Origin: Patiria pectinifera
Lineage: Eukaryota > Echinodermata > Asteroidea > Valvatida > Asterinidae
DNA: 64,000 nucleotides
Assembly (NCBI GenBank): GCA_029964075.1
Contig: CM057147.1
Location: forward strand, 15,335,513 to 15,399,512
Direction: 5' to 3'
The notes under the pieces were generated by a model, which was not told the DNA's origin, did not search any database, and worked only from the letters and a program-made list of their open reading frames with translations. A program made the position numbers and the translations under genes. Shown here piece by piece: positions 13,832 to 25,936 of this stretch. The stretch's first letter is position 1, and every line of letters starts with the position of its first letter.

Positions 13832-13877
13832 ATCCCTTTTAATCCCTTTCTTAATCAGGTATGATGTTATTACCCAT

Positions 13878-13899
13878 GTACATGTACCGGTACATGTAC
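13878..13899. repeat. 22-bp perfect palindrome of TACATGTA and ACCGGT
   Basis: Eleven bases, GTACATGTACC, are followed by their exact reverse complement. It is the largest example of two 8-mer palindromes (TACATGTA and ACCGGT) that recur all over the window, for example near 5166, 8089, 12570, 18170, 26352 and 43053. Confidence 0.7.
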
Positions 13900-16800
13900 C
13901 AGACACATGATGTACATGTAGAAGCCGTGTTGGATTTTTTACTAGTGTTTGGGCGTTCTCAAAATCTGGGTGTTGGACCCGGGTTGGAAATGGAGCTTTT
14001 GGATAGTGTGGAAGGCCCCTTAGTCTGACCCGAGACTGAATCATAGTTCCTAAGAGTTGGGGTGACTATACCTGTTAAGCTGGAAAGTTCTCTTTCCTAG
14101 CAAAAGACGGATAAACAGAGCTGTTGATGACTGCAGACTGCCCTGTCTTCCCTCCAATAATTCGATAGATGAACAGGATAATTGACATTTCCCCCTGATT
14201 AATTTGCTAATTGCTAAAATAACATCGCTACAAATAAGCAATTTCCTTTACCATTACTCACTAGCTTACAGAAATTGCTTTGCAGTTGTAAAAAAAGAAA
14301 ACATACAAGGAGAAGAAGAAAAAAATATGAGGCACGATTGTGATAGAATTATTGGATTATTTGATGGAATCAGTCTGGCAATTTTGTTGTCTCTCTCTTG
14401 GAAATAAATGCCGAGCACATCCCGTGTGATCAGATTATTCGTACTAGTTTAAACATTTTGCCTTGTCAATTGACTCGGTTCAATACATTGATTTTTTTTC
14501 TTTCTGGTTGTGCGCGTGTGTGCGCATTCAAAGAGTTTTGTTTTGGCAACATTTGCCTCTATCAGCAGACCACCGGCCTTTTCGTGTTTGAAAAGGATCC
14601 TCAATCTCAACACTACAGGCGTTTTAATATCGTGGTAAAAATTGACGGGGCCCCGGAACTGTGAAATAAAAAAAATAAGAGGGCAGGGGGAAACTAAAAG
14701 ATGTTGTGAAAGAGCCTGGATTCAATCGGCAGCCATGTTGCCCTAGAGACAGACCCGGGGCCGAAATGATATCCCATCACTCGTGTGTATACAGTTGAGT
14801 TCCCGGGAAAATGTCAGATGCAACCGGATCCGTCGGGCGAGCGTGTGCAATGCCCGCGAGTCGTGACTGTCACTGTTTACGTTAGCTGTTCCCCTGTAAT
14901 ACAGCCCGCATCCCCTGTCGAACTAGATCAACAGTTAGGCATTCATCGGCCGACATTGCTTGCCGCTCAGGCTTTATTAGTATTACCTCCTTTTTTCCCC
15001 TTCTTCTTTCTTTCTCTTTTCCCCCCCCCCCCCCCTTTCTTTCCTACCTCGGTTGTGTATACATCTCGGCTGGGATAATATCCCCGATATTAATTTTGTA
15101 TTTGCTCTTCAACTAGCGGTAGTCGATCGTCGCTTCTTGAAAAGAAGGTGGAGGAGAGCGAGGGACACGTAGCATCACGGAGGGGTAGAAAATAGATGGA
15201 TAACTGTGCAGGTCTTTGTTGGACACCATGTATCATTTTCGGCCTTGTATCGACCCGGCTGGCTGCATAAACAGGGAATTTGCAAGGGCCCCGCACACAA
15301 AAATGGGTTGCGCGTATCGGGTTTCAGACGGGAGACTCGCGGGGGAGGAACGATTGGATTTCCAGGCCGGCATTGTTTCCCGTGAACTGATCATTGAGAT
15401 TTGATTTGAAGGTAGGACTCTATCGCAACGAGGCTTCCTTTGTCCGTAGTAGAGCCGGGACCAGATTAATTGGTTGGATTTGTTCCCCCGTCGATATTCA
15501 TGATGCTAGATTTCAATACTGTATGACCCAAGAATTATAATCAACGCCTGTAAAGGTTTGTTGTAGTTCTGCAGTAATAGTAGCATTCACCTGATTCCTG
15601 TATGGTGTACATTTACATTACCTTGTACATGTACAGTACATTTGTATGTCGACACGTGAGCGCCATTTTGTGTGACGATTGCCTTCTGGTTTTAAAGGTG
15701 ATGAATCTTGAATTTAAGGGAAGCAACACAAAGCCTGTGCTGATTTGTTATTACTTGCCAACTTCGATTAATCCTTCATCTGAGCAGCCATCGGTGTTCA
15801 GTGTTTTGCCCGATGTTCATCTTCTGAAAATTGTACTTGTTTACATGTCGATGTCATTTGTGAGTTTGCTTGACCATTTCCCTTGTAGCCACCAGCTCAA
15901 AATCTTCTCCATTCAAACTTATAAAAAACAAAACCACAAACCTTAATAAGAGGTCTCCATGTAGCACCACAAACAAAATTCAAGTTTGTGGTTTCAGCAT
16001 GGAGGTACTTCAGTACTTCAGTAAGACCCATTTCTATCATTGTGTATAAAAAGAAAATGTGGAAACCATTAGAGTAATCTATTCAACAATGAGCCATAAC
16101 ATGAAATTAAAAAAAATTCTCACATGAAAATTTGGTAGCAATAATTGCTAAACTCATACCACGACCAAACAAAAATATATCAAATTGGGAAAATGTAACA
16201 GTTGTCTACAAGGTACATCATATGCTACCGTACATGTACGTATCAAAAAAACTTCACACATAAACATGACGGTATTTCTAAACTCGTATGGGCAACAAAA
16301 ACCTTTCCCAGAGTGCATGTATCAGCAGGATAGGCAGGCCATAAGGGCAAACCATGGCGAACCATGCATTTTCCATTCCCTGACATCCAGATACTAATAT
16401 GGTTGTCTGCATTTCTCTCCCCCCTCCGGCATCACATAAATTGGAGGTAATGTGACTTGGCAGGTTAATTTTCTGACACAACTTCACTTCATCACCAGTG
16501 ACCCCCTTCTGGGAACAGTAGTCACTTTTATTGGACAGATAGATTAGGAGTCGTGTTTCTGGCCCCAGACCAAATCTCTAGGAAGTTCATGGGTTTTTTT
16601 TTCTTCAGTGCAGTTTGGTCAGAACTCAGGGTTTTGTTCCCTTCACTGAGAGAAATAAGCACTCACGTTTGCTGGCCAGAAATATTTTGTCAGGCCTCAG
16701 ACCAAATCTTTGGTAGTTTAGTTTTATGGCACTGTTTTTTCCCCTCTAGGCTTTTTCGTCTTCTTGCTATGTGCACTGTTTGGGTTCCTTTGTTCATGCA

Positions 16801-16990
16801 TGGTTCATGCCAAATGTTTGGTGTTCGCGTTGCAAGACACTTCACATTATTAATATTTTGAAATCTTACATCTCATGGAGACAATGAATCAATTTTGTTT
16901 TAGCAAAATACATATCATATTCAGAGATTTGGGGATAAATGTAAGAATCTAGAAACTTGATTATCCTTAACTTTCTTGAGTGATTTACTA

Positions 16991-17154
16991 GGAACGGTTC
17001 TACTCAGCGCAAATGCAAATTTGTGACATAAGGGCAAGTTTTCGCGCAGCGAATTTGCAAAAGCTAACACTTTTCCAAGTCTGCAGAATTTCGTAGCGAG
17101 TGCTTCGTGACGTCAAATTCGCATTGCATTCGCATGGAGTATGAACCAGCCTTT
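16991..17154 (-). mobile_element. Small inverted-repeat element ending in GGTTCATACT
   Basis: Its right end, read in reverse, is AAGGCTGGTTCATACTCCAT followed by GCGAATGCAATGCG. The left end, GGAACGGTTCTACTCAGCGC then AAATGC, is an imperfect inverted copy. A second copy starts at 60503 (+ strand) with AAGGTTGGTTCATACTTCAT and then GCGAATGCGATGC. It is about 164 bp, noncoding, and probably a MITE. Confidence 0.55.
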
Positions 17155-17169
17155 ACTCTTGCAAAATCC

Positions 17170-17334
17170 AACACTATAGGCCTATATGGTAACTCAACAC
17201 CCAAACTGTTGGACTCTGATTATGGTTGCATGCCTGGCCCCATGTAAAGCATAATCAGTTTACCAGTGCAGTACTCATTCCAATAGATTCCAACAAAACA
17301 TGCCATTGGATTTTGAAGGGTTAGGGTGGTTAGG
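17170..17334 (-). repeat. Second copy of the TTCAAAATCC-type fragment
   Basis: In reverse complement it begins TTAACCCTAACCACCCTAAC and continues TTCAAAATCCAATGGCATG, then TGAGTACTGCACTGG and TGATTATGCTTTACATG. This matches 13200-13312. The terminal CCCTAA-rich stretch looks like telomeric repeat but is part of the element end. Confidence 0.6.
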
Positions 17335-20300
17335 GTTAATACTGCCATATATAGGTACAACTGTTGCCGTAAACATGTGTGAGTAGTTTTAAAAAACATT
17401 CTGACAACTTTCTTGTCACTCTGTGAATATGATAAATTTTTCGCAATTTGGGGTCCTCAAAGATTTAGGTCTTCAAAACAGAGTTGTGAAAAGTTCAAGA
17501 AAACTGTTCGTGAAAGTTAACTGTTCAGTGAAAGAGCCCTAAACCAAAAAGCAAACAACCAGTTAAAAATGATTTTGTCGATCTATTTGGCAAGCATTGT
17601 GGAATTGTGCCTGCAAGCAATCAGTTGGAAATAATTGGGTCTCGAATCGCTGAGTTGATGACACCGGTTGTAAAAACTGCAGGCATAGCAAGATTGTACA
17701 GTCGAATGGTGTAGTGCGGAGTTGCTGGTACTTTTCAAGTTCTCTTCTTGTTGATTCAACGAAGGACGATTACATACTTCACCTGATGCGTTGTCGCTCT
17801 TCAGTTCTCATTAGCGGAAATTGACTGGCTTTAGGTCTTATTTTATGGAGCTAGTTGAGAAGGTGCTGGTATACAGATACTTGGTATCCAAGTAGAAGAC
17901 TTATCAATCGTCTGATGACGTTAGGTTGTTCAGTTTTTTACGAACCCATTTCTGTCACTTTGTTTTCTCGGGGTAGAAGTGGCTGTTGTTGTTATTGCAT
18001 GTCACTGCATCATTGGCTTTGAAGAGGTCTTCAGGTTTTTACTTGTGTATCTGTAACATGTGCTGGTTGCTGTGTCGGTATTGAAGTGGTGGTATTAAAA
18101 ATGTCAACGAATTCTCCTGGAAAAGAAATGTACTGGTAAACTTTGATGCCTGTTCACGTACGTCCCGCATGTACATGTTTCTTGTACGTGGCCAGGATCA
18201 GTGCATGACTCAACACACACAAACACACTCATGCCGTAATTTCATTTTGCTGGGAACCGGTGCCTCCGAGCAAGCAGCAGGCTGCAAGTGCCCCGCGGGT
18301 CAATACCAATTACGGGAACAGGAAACCGGCTGTTTGTCCCATAATGCCCCTCTGCATCACCCCAACCACCTTGAGTTAATCAGCGGTAATCAGATAATCA
18401 GAAACTTGCACTTTTGAATTAGTCCGATTCCCCCTAGGGGGCCCTGCCTCCAAACTCATGTCAGGGAGAGGGGTCTCGTCTCTTGTCTCCCCCCCCCTCC
18501 TTCCTTCTACCCAAGGGAGCTGCGGAAAAGCTGAATCCAAACAGCTTCCAGATTATTAACTCCAATGAGACCTTGCTGGAGTCTGTCTGGAAGTTCAAGG
18601 GATTGCTCCATTCTATGATTGGCTGTACAGCTATGAAGCCAGCGGATTCTGGAGGCAGAAGGTACATGTACCATATAACGTGTGAGTGATTGGTCTTTTT
18701 AGTGTTGGTTAGGTGAAGGAGCTGTCACTGTATTTTAAAGAGGTCACGTATTGTTCGTAAACTGTGGTCTATTCTTCTGCTGTTTCCATTAGATTATGGA
18801 CCCGCTGAGTCAAGCTGCCATCTTTAGCGCAGGTGTTCTGAGGTTCTCAGGTCTGCAGGGATCTTGTCCAAAATGTGTCTTGCCTTTTTTTTTATAGATA
18901 ATTTGGTCAGACACTTTACAATTACATTCACAGTTGTGATGTTGGTTGTAAAATTTGCAAGTATTTTGCAAATCTGTCGAATTGTGGTATTTAGTTGTTT
19001 TTTTGTTATCATAATAGACATTGTTCAGATGATGTTCATGATGATGCTGGGAAAATCAGATGCAGGGTAGGCTGGTGGCTATGATGTCATGACTCACTGC
19101 AAAGCAATCTGCGTGCAAGCTGTAGGGAGCCTGACCAATATGGTGGCTTGCAGAGCATGACAATGCCAGGGAAATGGGGAAATTGTGCTTCAAATGTTAA
19201 AAAAAAAAGTGCTGCTGTGCCCATGAGGGCAGTGAAAATGCAAGAGACGAAAAAAATTATTCCCCTGATTTGAATTATCATTTGTGGCACTCTGACACGA
19301 AACGAGCTGCTCCTGGTCTATTGATTACTGTCTCGCGAGAAGGTGTTGGTGAACTATAGTATGAGGCATCAGTCAACAGTGGTTTAATCCTGACATGCTT
19401 GCGTGTCCCCTGCCAGCTGAAACAAAGACAACTAAGCCCCTCCTTAATATCATGAAGTAATTTCCTCCCATTTCCATTTGGGTTCAGCGCGGCCCCCGGT
19501 AGGGGAAAATAGATCCCCGTCAACGATAATCACTTTGGAATATTGATTCCAATACACATGTGTCTGTTCAGCGTGCGTGCAGAGAGAGAAAAAAAAGGTT
19601 AGTCCCTTGCCTAACCCTCGGTGGCAATCAGCATTAATTCACTCTGTCTGTGACTGGGGAAAGTTTGTGACAAACCCTAATGCGGGCCTTATTGGAACCC
19701 AACACGGCTTATTAGTGCAAATTTGCAACTGTCAGCTTCAATATCGCGGGGTCCGGGCCTGATCCCAGCAGTTGCCGCAGTCAGGCCGGAGCGGTGGGAC
19801 TCAGGTTTGTAGTTTGGATGAGGCATTGTTTGGGGATTGAGGGGAGGGTTTAAAACGATTTTGATGACGCTGTTTATCAAATTGGTTGGGCGCCTTGCCA
19901 AGGTTTTTTTTTTTTTCCCATATTTCCCTCAAGATTTCGAAGGAATAAATTTGATAAGCAAGAAATATCGGTGATTAAGTGTAGACCAGATGTATTACAG
20001 CAATCTTAGAAAGCAGTTCTCTAGTTTCAACTAGGAATGGGTGCATCTTTAGGGGACTTCGTGCAGTATTAAAACAAATTTTATTGCTCATGTGCAGTTT
20101 CAAAGCATAAACTACCATACGTGCATGTACATGTAAACATTAAGAAATTCTGTTGTGCTTATGTTCATGTAATATACATGTATGATATATACAAACTCTG
20201 TTTTAATATGAAACATGCATGAAGTTATCGTACAAGTGTAAGTACATTTACATTGGAGGTGTGAACGCATGACTTTTAAAACAATCAGTCGCTGCCATAA

Positions 20301-20795
20301 ATTACCTTCAAGAAACGCAAGCATCTTATTGGCAGTGCTATTCTTGATGAGGGGTCGCTTCATGACTGATAGTCAGGCAAAAGGATTTCAATCCACAAAC
20401 GCGGCCCTTTTTCACAATGGAAATTAAATGACATTCATACGGGTTTAGGCCAAAGATTTAAAGTATTTGCACAATTAAACATTTCAAAATTTGCTTCATG
20501 GTTTTGTTATTTTGAAAAACTCTCGAGGGGTCGCTTCACCAAATGTTATGCTAAGCCCGACCAGAGAGCAGTTTCAGAAAACATCCCAGCGAAATTCATG
20601 TACACGTACGTGGATATCCATGCTGCATGTGTGTATGCAACCAAGCCCCCTCCTCTCTTCTCCCTGAGGGCATGGAGTGCGTGGTAATAGCCAGAGTGTC
20701 ATTAGGCGAACGCTTGTTCCGGAAAAATCTCTGCCGAGCGAGCTACTGTTTTGGTGATTCTAGAACATCTTCCTGTTCTGTTGTGGACGGCCGAC

Positions 20796-20830
20796 TGGCT
20801 GGCTAGCTGGCTGGCTGGCTGGCTGGCCTC
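20796..20830. repeat. GGCT tetranucleotide repeat
   Basis: A run of CTGG/GGCT units interrupted once by CTAG. It is a simple microsatellite. Confidence 0.85.
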
Positions 20831-21033
20831 AAATCAGCCTCATTTCATGCAATGTGGGTCAATGGGCAGAGTGTTTGACTATTGATTGACGTGGTCCCTG
20901 TTGTAATCAAGATATTGCAGGGCTGATGTGTAGAGACAACACTGCTGTGACATCATGTCGATAGTTACGTCATGTTCAGTGGTATAGCCAGTGAGGTATC
21001 ACTATTAGTCACATTCAGTTTTGTGTATATTTT

Positions 21034-21340
21034 GGGGTCCGCCCATAAGTCCGACGCCTCATAGGTCCGACGCCTCATAAGTCAGACAAAATCACATCCC
21101 CTAACCAAATAAAGGCCCATAAGTCCGACGCCTCAAAGGTCCGACGCCTCATAAGTCCAACAACGGAAAAACGAGGCGTTTAATTTGTCGGACTTGTGAG
21201 GCGTCGGAATTATGAGGCGTCGGACCTATGAGGCGGAACAAATAAATTTTATGCCTCATAAGTCCGACGCCTCATAAGTCCGAAATTTCGGACTTATGAG
21301 GCGTCGAACCTGTGGGGCGTCGGACTTATGATACGGCCCC
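21034..21340. mobile_element. Palindromic GACGCCT-repeat element with 8-bp target duplication
   Basis: The 307-bp element is built almost wholly from CATAAGTCCGACGCCT and its reverse complement, in direct orientation on the left and inverted on the right. Its ends are inverted (left GGGGTCCGCCCATAAGTCC; right ends in GGACTTATGATACGGCCCC). It is flanked on both sides by TATATTTT (21026-21033 and 21341-21348), a perfect 8-bp duplication, which is good evidence for transposition. It has no coding capacity. Eight-base duplications are usual for hAT-type transposases, but the internal repetition is unusual. Confidence 0.8.
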
Positions 21341-21444
21341 TATATTTTGCCACAAATCAATGTTCTGAAATGCCAGTCAAATTTGATACCACATAACATG
21401 GTCTGCGTTATTTCATATATTTATATATATATGGCACTTCATTT

Positions 21445-21554
21445 CGTCACCATTTTTCACAAAGTGAAACACCTCATATGCTTATGTAGGAATCGTTTTG
21501 TTGCGACGAAGGCATTCTGACACTGCGGTTTTCCACTTTGTGAAAACGGTGACG
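21445..21554. repeat. Inverted repeat with 21-bp arms
   Basis: CGTCACCATTTTTCACAAAG (21445 onward) pairs with CACTTTGTGAAAACGGTGACG (21534-21554), with about two mismatches and a 67-nt loop. It may be the core of another small element. I saw no clear target duplication. Confidence 0.6.
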
Positions 21555-21618
21555 ATTTGTTAGAGTCCTTCGACTTTTGAGTCATATTTCGCTGAAAATA
21601 TATTTTGTGAAAAGTGAT

Positions 21619-22057
21619 TTAAAGATATAGTCCATCATTTGTAATTTGTGCATTTTGTTCATTTGAAGCAACAAAAGTGCTCAAGATCTAAAGAAGGGTG
21701 CTAAACAACAAACCTGATGAAGTTCAGCTCAGCTTTGGCTGTATATTTTGAGAAAAACAACATTCTAGGATCTCGATTTCAAATCAAAAGTTGCTAAATC
21801 ATGTTTAAAATTGGGCCTGAATTCAGCGTCCGAGACACGTTCTCACTGAGCCGATTGCAGCTACGCGATGTGGCGCACTGAAGAAGCACCGTTGGAAAGG
21901 CCTTCTTTTGTTGATTTCTTCAAAATGACAGCTTGCCAGAAAGAATAATTTCACAGGGAGTTTAGTCCCCTTACTATCTTTCAACCAAGTATGTTTTTCA
22001 ACAATAATTACGTCAGTTACTTTTTGGATAGCTGCAAATGATGGACTCTGGCTTTAA
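21619..22057 (+). mobile_element. MITE-like element, TTAAAG...CATCATTTG family, copy 1
   Basis: The ends are inverted: TTAAAGATATAGTCCATCAT at the left, and CAAATGATGGACTCTGGC then TTTAA at the right. The right 180 bp (TTGGAAAGGCCTTCTTT, ATTTCTTCAAAATGACAGC, TACTATCTTTCAACCAAGTA, ACAATAATTACGTCAGTTAC) recur at 55303-55474 and, inverted, at 33905-34080. It has no coding capacity and is non-autonomous. Confidence 0.75.
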
Positions 22058-22735
22058 GGCAGGTCTAATGATTGAAACAACGACAACGATCGTATTTCCA
22101 ATTTTCATTGGTTGAGTTGATAAGTGGTGCATGCATGTAATTTTTTGTAATTGTGTGAGAATTTATTAGAGCACGCTCTTCTCTTTAATTGAACGGCCAT
22201 AACTAAACGGGAACTCTAGGAGAAGTCTTGTTATACTTTGAAATCAGTGTGTCAGTCGCTCAGAGTAAATCTCACACAGAGAAAAAAATCAGGGGAAAAA
22301 AATATGTTTTCCGGCTGCAAGAGATTACGTAGGTTTACAAATCTACTCTTCAGAGTAATACGGATGCCTCCAGGGGCAGTGCTTTTCAGAGATTATTTTG
22401 TCATTTTTCCCTCCCTTTTTTTCTGCAAAAGGTCTCACGGGTCATAAAACCCACACACTGCCTGCAGGAGTTTACCTGGTTCCTGATGTTTGCCCGAACA
22501 GTTCTCATGGGCATACCAAATCCTCTAAATTCCCTACATTTTCCTTTCCGGCTTTCTTATACCAAATCCACCTCGCATTGAAAATAAGGGACACAGGAAA
22601 AAAAGGGAGCTCAAAGGCTCAAATTATATTCATTGCTTCATGCACAACAGATGTAGTTTTTTCTTCAGGGTTTTTTATCAAAACCGTAATCCTACTTCCA
22701 ATAGATAAACCCCCTACTTGGCATTCCACTTTTAT

Positions 22736-22800
22736 TTAATCGATAAATCCTCGCCTTAATGCAAATCCCCCAGCTTGTTACAATTTATTTTATTTTTGAT
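22736..22800. promoter_or_regulatory. Candidate POU/homeodomain site cluster
   Basis: A perfect octamer ATGCAAAT (22759-22766) lies beside ATCGATAAATCC and CCTTAATG, with ACAATTTA just downstream. This is suggestive of a POU/SOX/homeodomain-bound element, but it rests on short motifs alone. Confidence 0.2.
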
Positions 22801-24501
22801 CCTGCGCCCTCAAAAATTGAAAAGGAGAACTCTTTGACAATAACATTTTTAGGTTTGCCCGAGGTCAGGTGTACTTTTGTAACAAAGTACTTCAAAATTA
22901 AGCCTAGGGGGAACTGAGGTTTTTCGGTTTAAACCATTGTGGGTGCAGGATTAAAAAATAAGTCTAGACACAATTCATAAGTTATTTTGATGCCTTGGAC
23001 AATTTGGGGGTTATTTTTTTGTGGGGTGACTTTCCATTTCCCACACAGGTAGCATTATTTCTGTACGTTTCTTGTGGAAAAACTTCCCCTCGCAGATTTC
23101 CTCGAAAACAAACCTACTGTTTTGAATGAGGTCTTTATTGTACCATATCAAACAGAAACTGAGGTGAGAAAATAAAATTGACAAGGTTTTGCTGTGCATA
23201 CAAGAATGTCTTTATGACAGACAGACTTTGTAGTAAAAAGTACTTCTTTTGTATATCTTTTGAAATTTGTGTATTGCTGTCACGAAATTTCATTTCTGTA
23301 AACAAAAATCATTTCAAACTCGTGTGTCAGATGTACACGTATAAAGAAAAAAATGTAACACATGGATGTAGATCTATCTATTTCTGGATGTCCCCCCCCC
23401 CATTAATATTACTTCAGATTTAGGCGTAGTTTAAAAAAAGATTTCACATGAAGACTTGAAACACCTTATTGATCTGCCTCACCAAATGTTCAAGATTTTT
23501 CTCCTCGTGCAAGTGTTCTGCAGTTTGCCACAGTTATAGGGGAGAAAGTGGAACACAAGTGCCCACTTTTGTTCCCTTTTGGTGAAAAGTGGTGGCAGAA
23601 GACCGCATTTTTTGAGCAGCCAATAAGATCCTCTCGTCATGCGTACGGCTATCGGGTTGCCATTGTATCGGAGCGGGTCATTTGCATAAGTTTGTCAAGG
23701 AGGGGCCTCGTTGAGGTCTCAGGCACTGGAGTGGGCTGAGTGCCCATGTAGTGCGCCGTCAAGAGCGTGTGTGATGCATTTCCAGATGAGTAGCCGTCTC
23801 CGATTACCTACCAAATTTTTCTTTTTCTTCTTTTTTTTTTTTTTTTTTGGTGGGGTGGATATTCATATCTGACCGATATATTTCAGAGGCATGGTTCATT
23901 CATTTTACAGTCCTTGTTACGGATGGTGTTGTACGGTGATGGGTGTTGGGTCCAGTCATTCTGTATGAAATCTGACTACAGTTCACGAACTCTCATTACG
24001 AAAGTGGAACCCTTTTAATTTCTTTTTGGTCTAATTATCCCGTAATTTTTTGTTATAGTCTGTTGTTGCATACTGTGCTCAATTCTTGTACAACATAATG
24101 ACCCGATGCCCATTTTCATTATGTCACTGCGTGTCCTGCACAGTGATCACAATGGCTCGGGCAGACTGCATTTTGACATGACTCCTAGATTTACTGCATT
24201 TTATCATTTCAATATCTGAAACCTTTTCTCATCAAATATGTTGTTGAAACAGGAATTACATAACAGGTGATAAAAGTAGAATGAACTTGAACTTTCCCCA
24301 TGAACCGTTAACATGTATACTTTTCATGGTTTGAAATTACCTTTACTATAAACCCTGGAACGATTCCCAAATGTTGTCAAATTTCATTTGGCAATTTCCG
24401 CCACATACACTGTACATGTGTATTCATGTCTAGACCTCAGAGCTGCACATGTTTATACTGATCAGTCCTACTGATTAAATCTAAAAACTGTCTGTTTCTT
24501 G

Positions 24502-24994
24502 TACAGGGTGAGTAAAAAAAAAAAGCGGAACCCAAACCCCCAAAAATATATTTCATATTTAAAAGTAATTTATTGTGCGTTTTGACTGTTTTGAACAAGG
24601 AAGAAAATGACATAGAATACATGTACTTGTTTCAACAACTGTCACCAACTGTAGTTAAAACAATATCTTTATAATAACAACCCAGGTTTAGGCAAACAAT
24701 TGGATTTGTAAAATCTCCTTTTTTTAAACTGAGATTTTATCGCTGTTGATGTTTGAAGACAATGGCGACGACGATTCTTGAATTCACATATTTTGGACGA
24801 GACAGGTTTTAGGGTCATTGTGTGAAAATGGTGATTTTTCTGAACGGATTAACCAATTTCAGTCATTTTTTCGTCTAAAAGTAGCTTATGAAATTGGCTT
24901 TCACGTCATTTTTTTTTTCGGTGCCGCATATTTTGTTTAAATATGAAATATAATTTTGGGGGTTTGGGTTCCACTTTTTTTGACCCACCCTGTA
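24502..24994. mobile_element. TA-flanked MITE, CAGGGTGRGT terminus (mariner-type)
   Basis: The element runs from CAGGGTGAGTAAAAAAA (24504) to TTTTTTTGACCCACCCTG (24992) between TA dinucleotides. The inverted ends match for about 58 bp, including AACCCAAACCCCCAAAA and TATTTCATATTTAAA. It is 489 bp with no transposase. The TA duplication and terminus are typical of non-autonomous Tc1/mariner-type elements. Confidence 0.85.
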
Positions 24995-25890
24995 TTATTC
25001 TGAATACAAAACAAAACTTGATTTGCAGTCAGCATTTGTCGTTGCTGTCGACCTGTAGTGTGATTTACCAAGCTTTGCAGATGGGGGGGGGGGGAGGATA
25101 TCCCAGCAGCTGACAGTAATTTTCACAATGCCATTCACACGGCCAGTGTAAAACGAATTGGCAGATATTTCACGGTCATGTTGAAGAAAGCCCCTCTCGG
25201 CTTTGCAGTGCGCTTAACTTGTCACAGGCTGGGGATTTACTCCAAGTTGTTCCCAAGAGGCCCAACGTAAGGCTCCAGAAGATAAAAAATGAAAGCAGTT
25301 GACGCACATGTCAACTGTGTATTTCAATTTTTATATAATAAATCCTTCTGCTTTTTTTTTGGAATGATCCTTCAAGTGCAATAACAGTGTGACCCTACTT
25401 GTCATCTGGGGCCAAAGTTGGGATTTGCAGGGGAGCTGAGATACCAGGCGCGAAAGTAGATCAGATTGGGGGAATGCTGTCAAGGGAAGGACCAAGCGAC
25501 TGTTAAAGGGGAGAATTTAGACAGGCGTGCGAGCATAGGCTATAAGGAAAAATCTAAAGTTTTATGTACATAGTGCTTTTTTCTGACCGTGGATCTGTCT
25601 TCCACATCTTGATTTGAAACCCCTCCCCTTTGCACCGTGGGATTTTTGGTACTGCATACTTTGTTCAGTCTACCGCCTCTTCTTTTTTCTTCTCCGCCCA
25701 TGCCAGGGCCTTTGCAGCAATGCAGTTTTGCACTACAATCAACCCTAGCTTTCTGTGCATTTTTGGCTTTGACCTTTCCCAAGCAAACTTGGGATACATA
25801 CATGTACATTGTATATTGACTGTAACGATGCTGGTGAATATAGATTCCACAATTAAAAATGTGTTCTACTTTTGTTCCCCCTCTCTGCAG

Positions 25891-25936
25891 GCTTCAGAAA
25901 GTGACACTGATCTCTTCGCCAACTCTCCTCCTAGAA
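25891..25936 (+). CDS. AUTS2: AUTS2-like gene, coding exon A (most upstream exon seen)
   Basis: A 46-bp exon lies between a pyrimidine-rich acceptor ending ctctctgcag and a donor gtaagt. It reads ASESDTDLFANSPPR plus one base. The acidic Ser/Asp run resembles the SDSESD-type segments of vertebrate AUTS2 N-terminal halves. The leftover A joins AA of the next exon to make Lys, so the phase (1) fits exon B exactly. There is no start codon, so one or more exons encoding the basic N-terminus must lie upstream. The exon is short and its similarity is weak on its own; the call rests on splice sites, phase and position. Confidence 0.65.

Larger units (their letters stand above)
13832..21033. other. 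No gene seen: noncoding DNA with repeat fragments
   Basis: No exon is recognised. The region contains the repeat copies listed at 16991 and 17170, C-runs at 15019-15034 and 18487-18495, and a GGCT tetranucleotide run at about 20796-20830. Open frames are short and unlike known proteins. Confidence 0.5.
22058..25890. other. No gene seen: noncoding DNA before exon A
   Basis: I see nothing coding. The 24502-24994 MITE, a poly-T run near 23830, C/G runs at 23393-23401 and 25083-25094, and an octamer site at 22759 are the only structured items. The last 20 bases form the acceptor of exon A. Confidence 0.5.

Noticed and set aside
13467-13864. Repetitive proteins in three frames, and an array resembling a CRISPR
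   Set aside because: The 43-bp unit is not a multiple of three and lacks stops in all frames, giving false proteins. Units are contiguous with no unique spacers, in an animal genome, so it is a minisatellite and not a CRISPR array.
17300-17334. Interstitial telomere (TTAGGG) block
   Set aside because: Only about three imperfect units, and they coincide with the end of a dispersed repeat.
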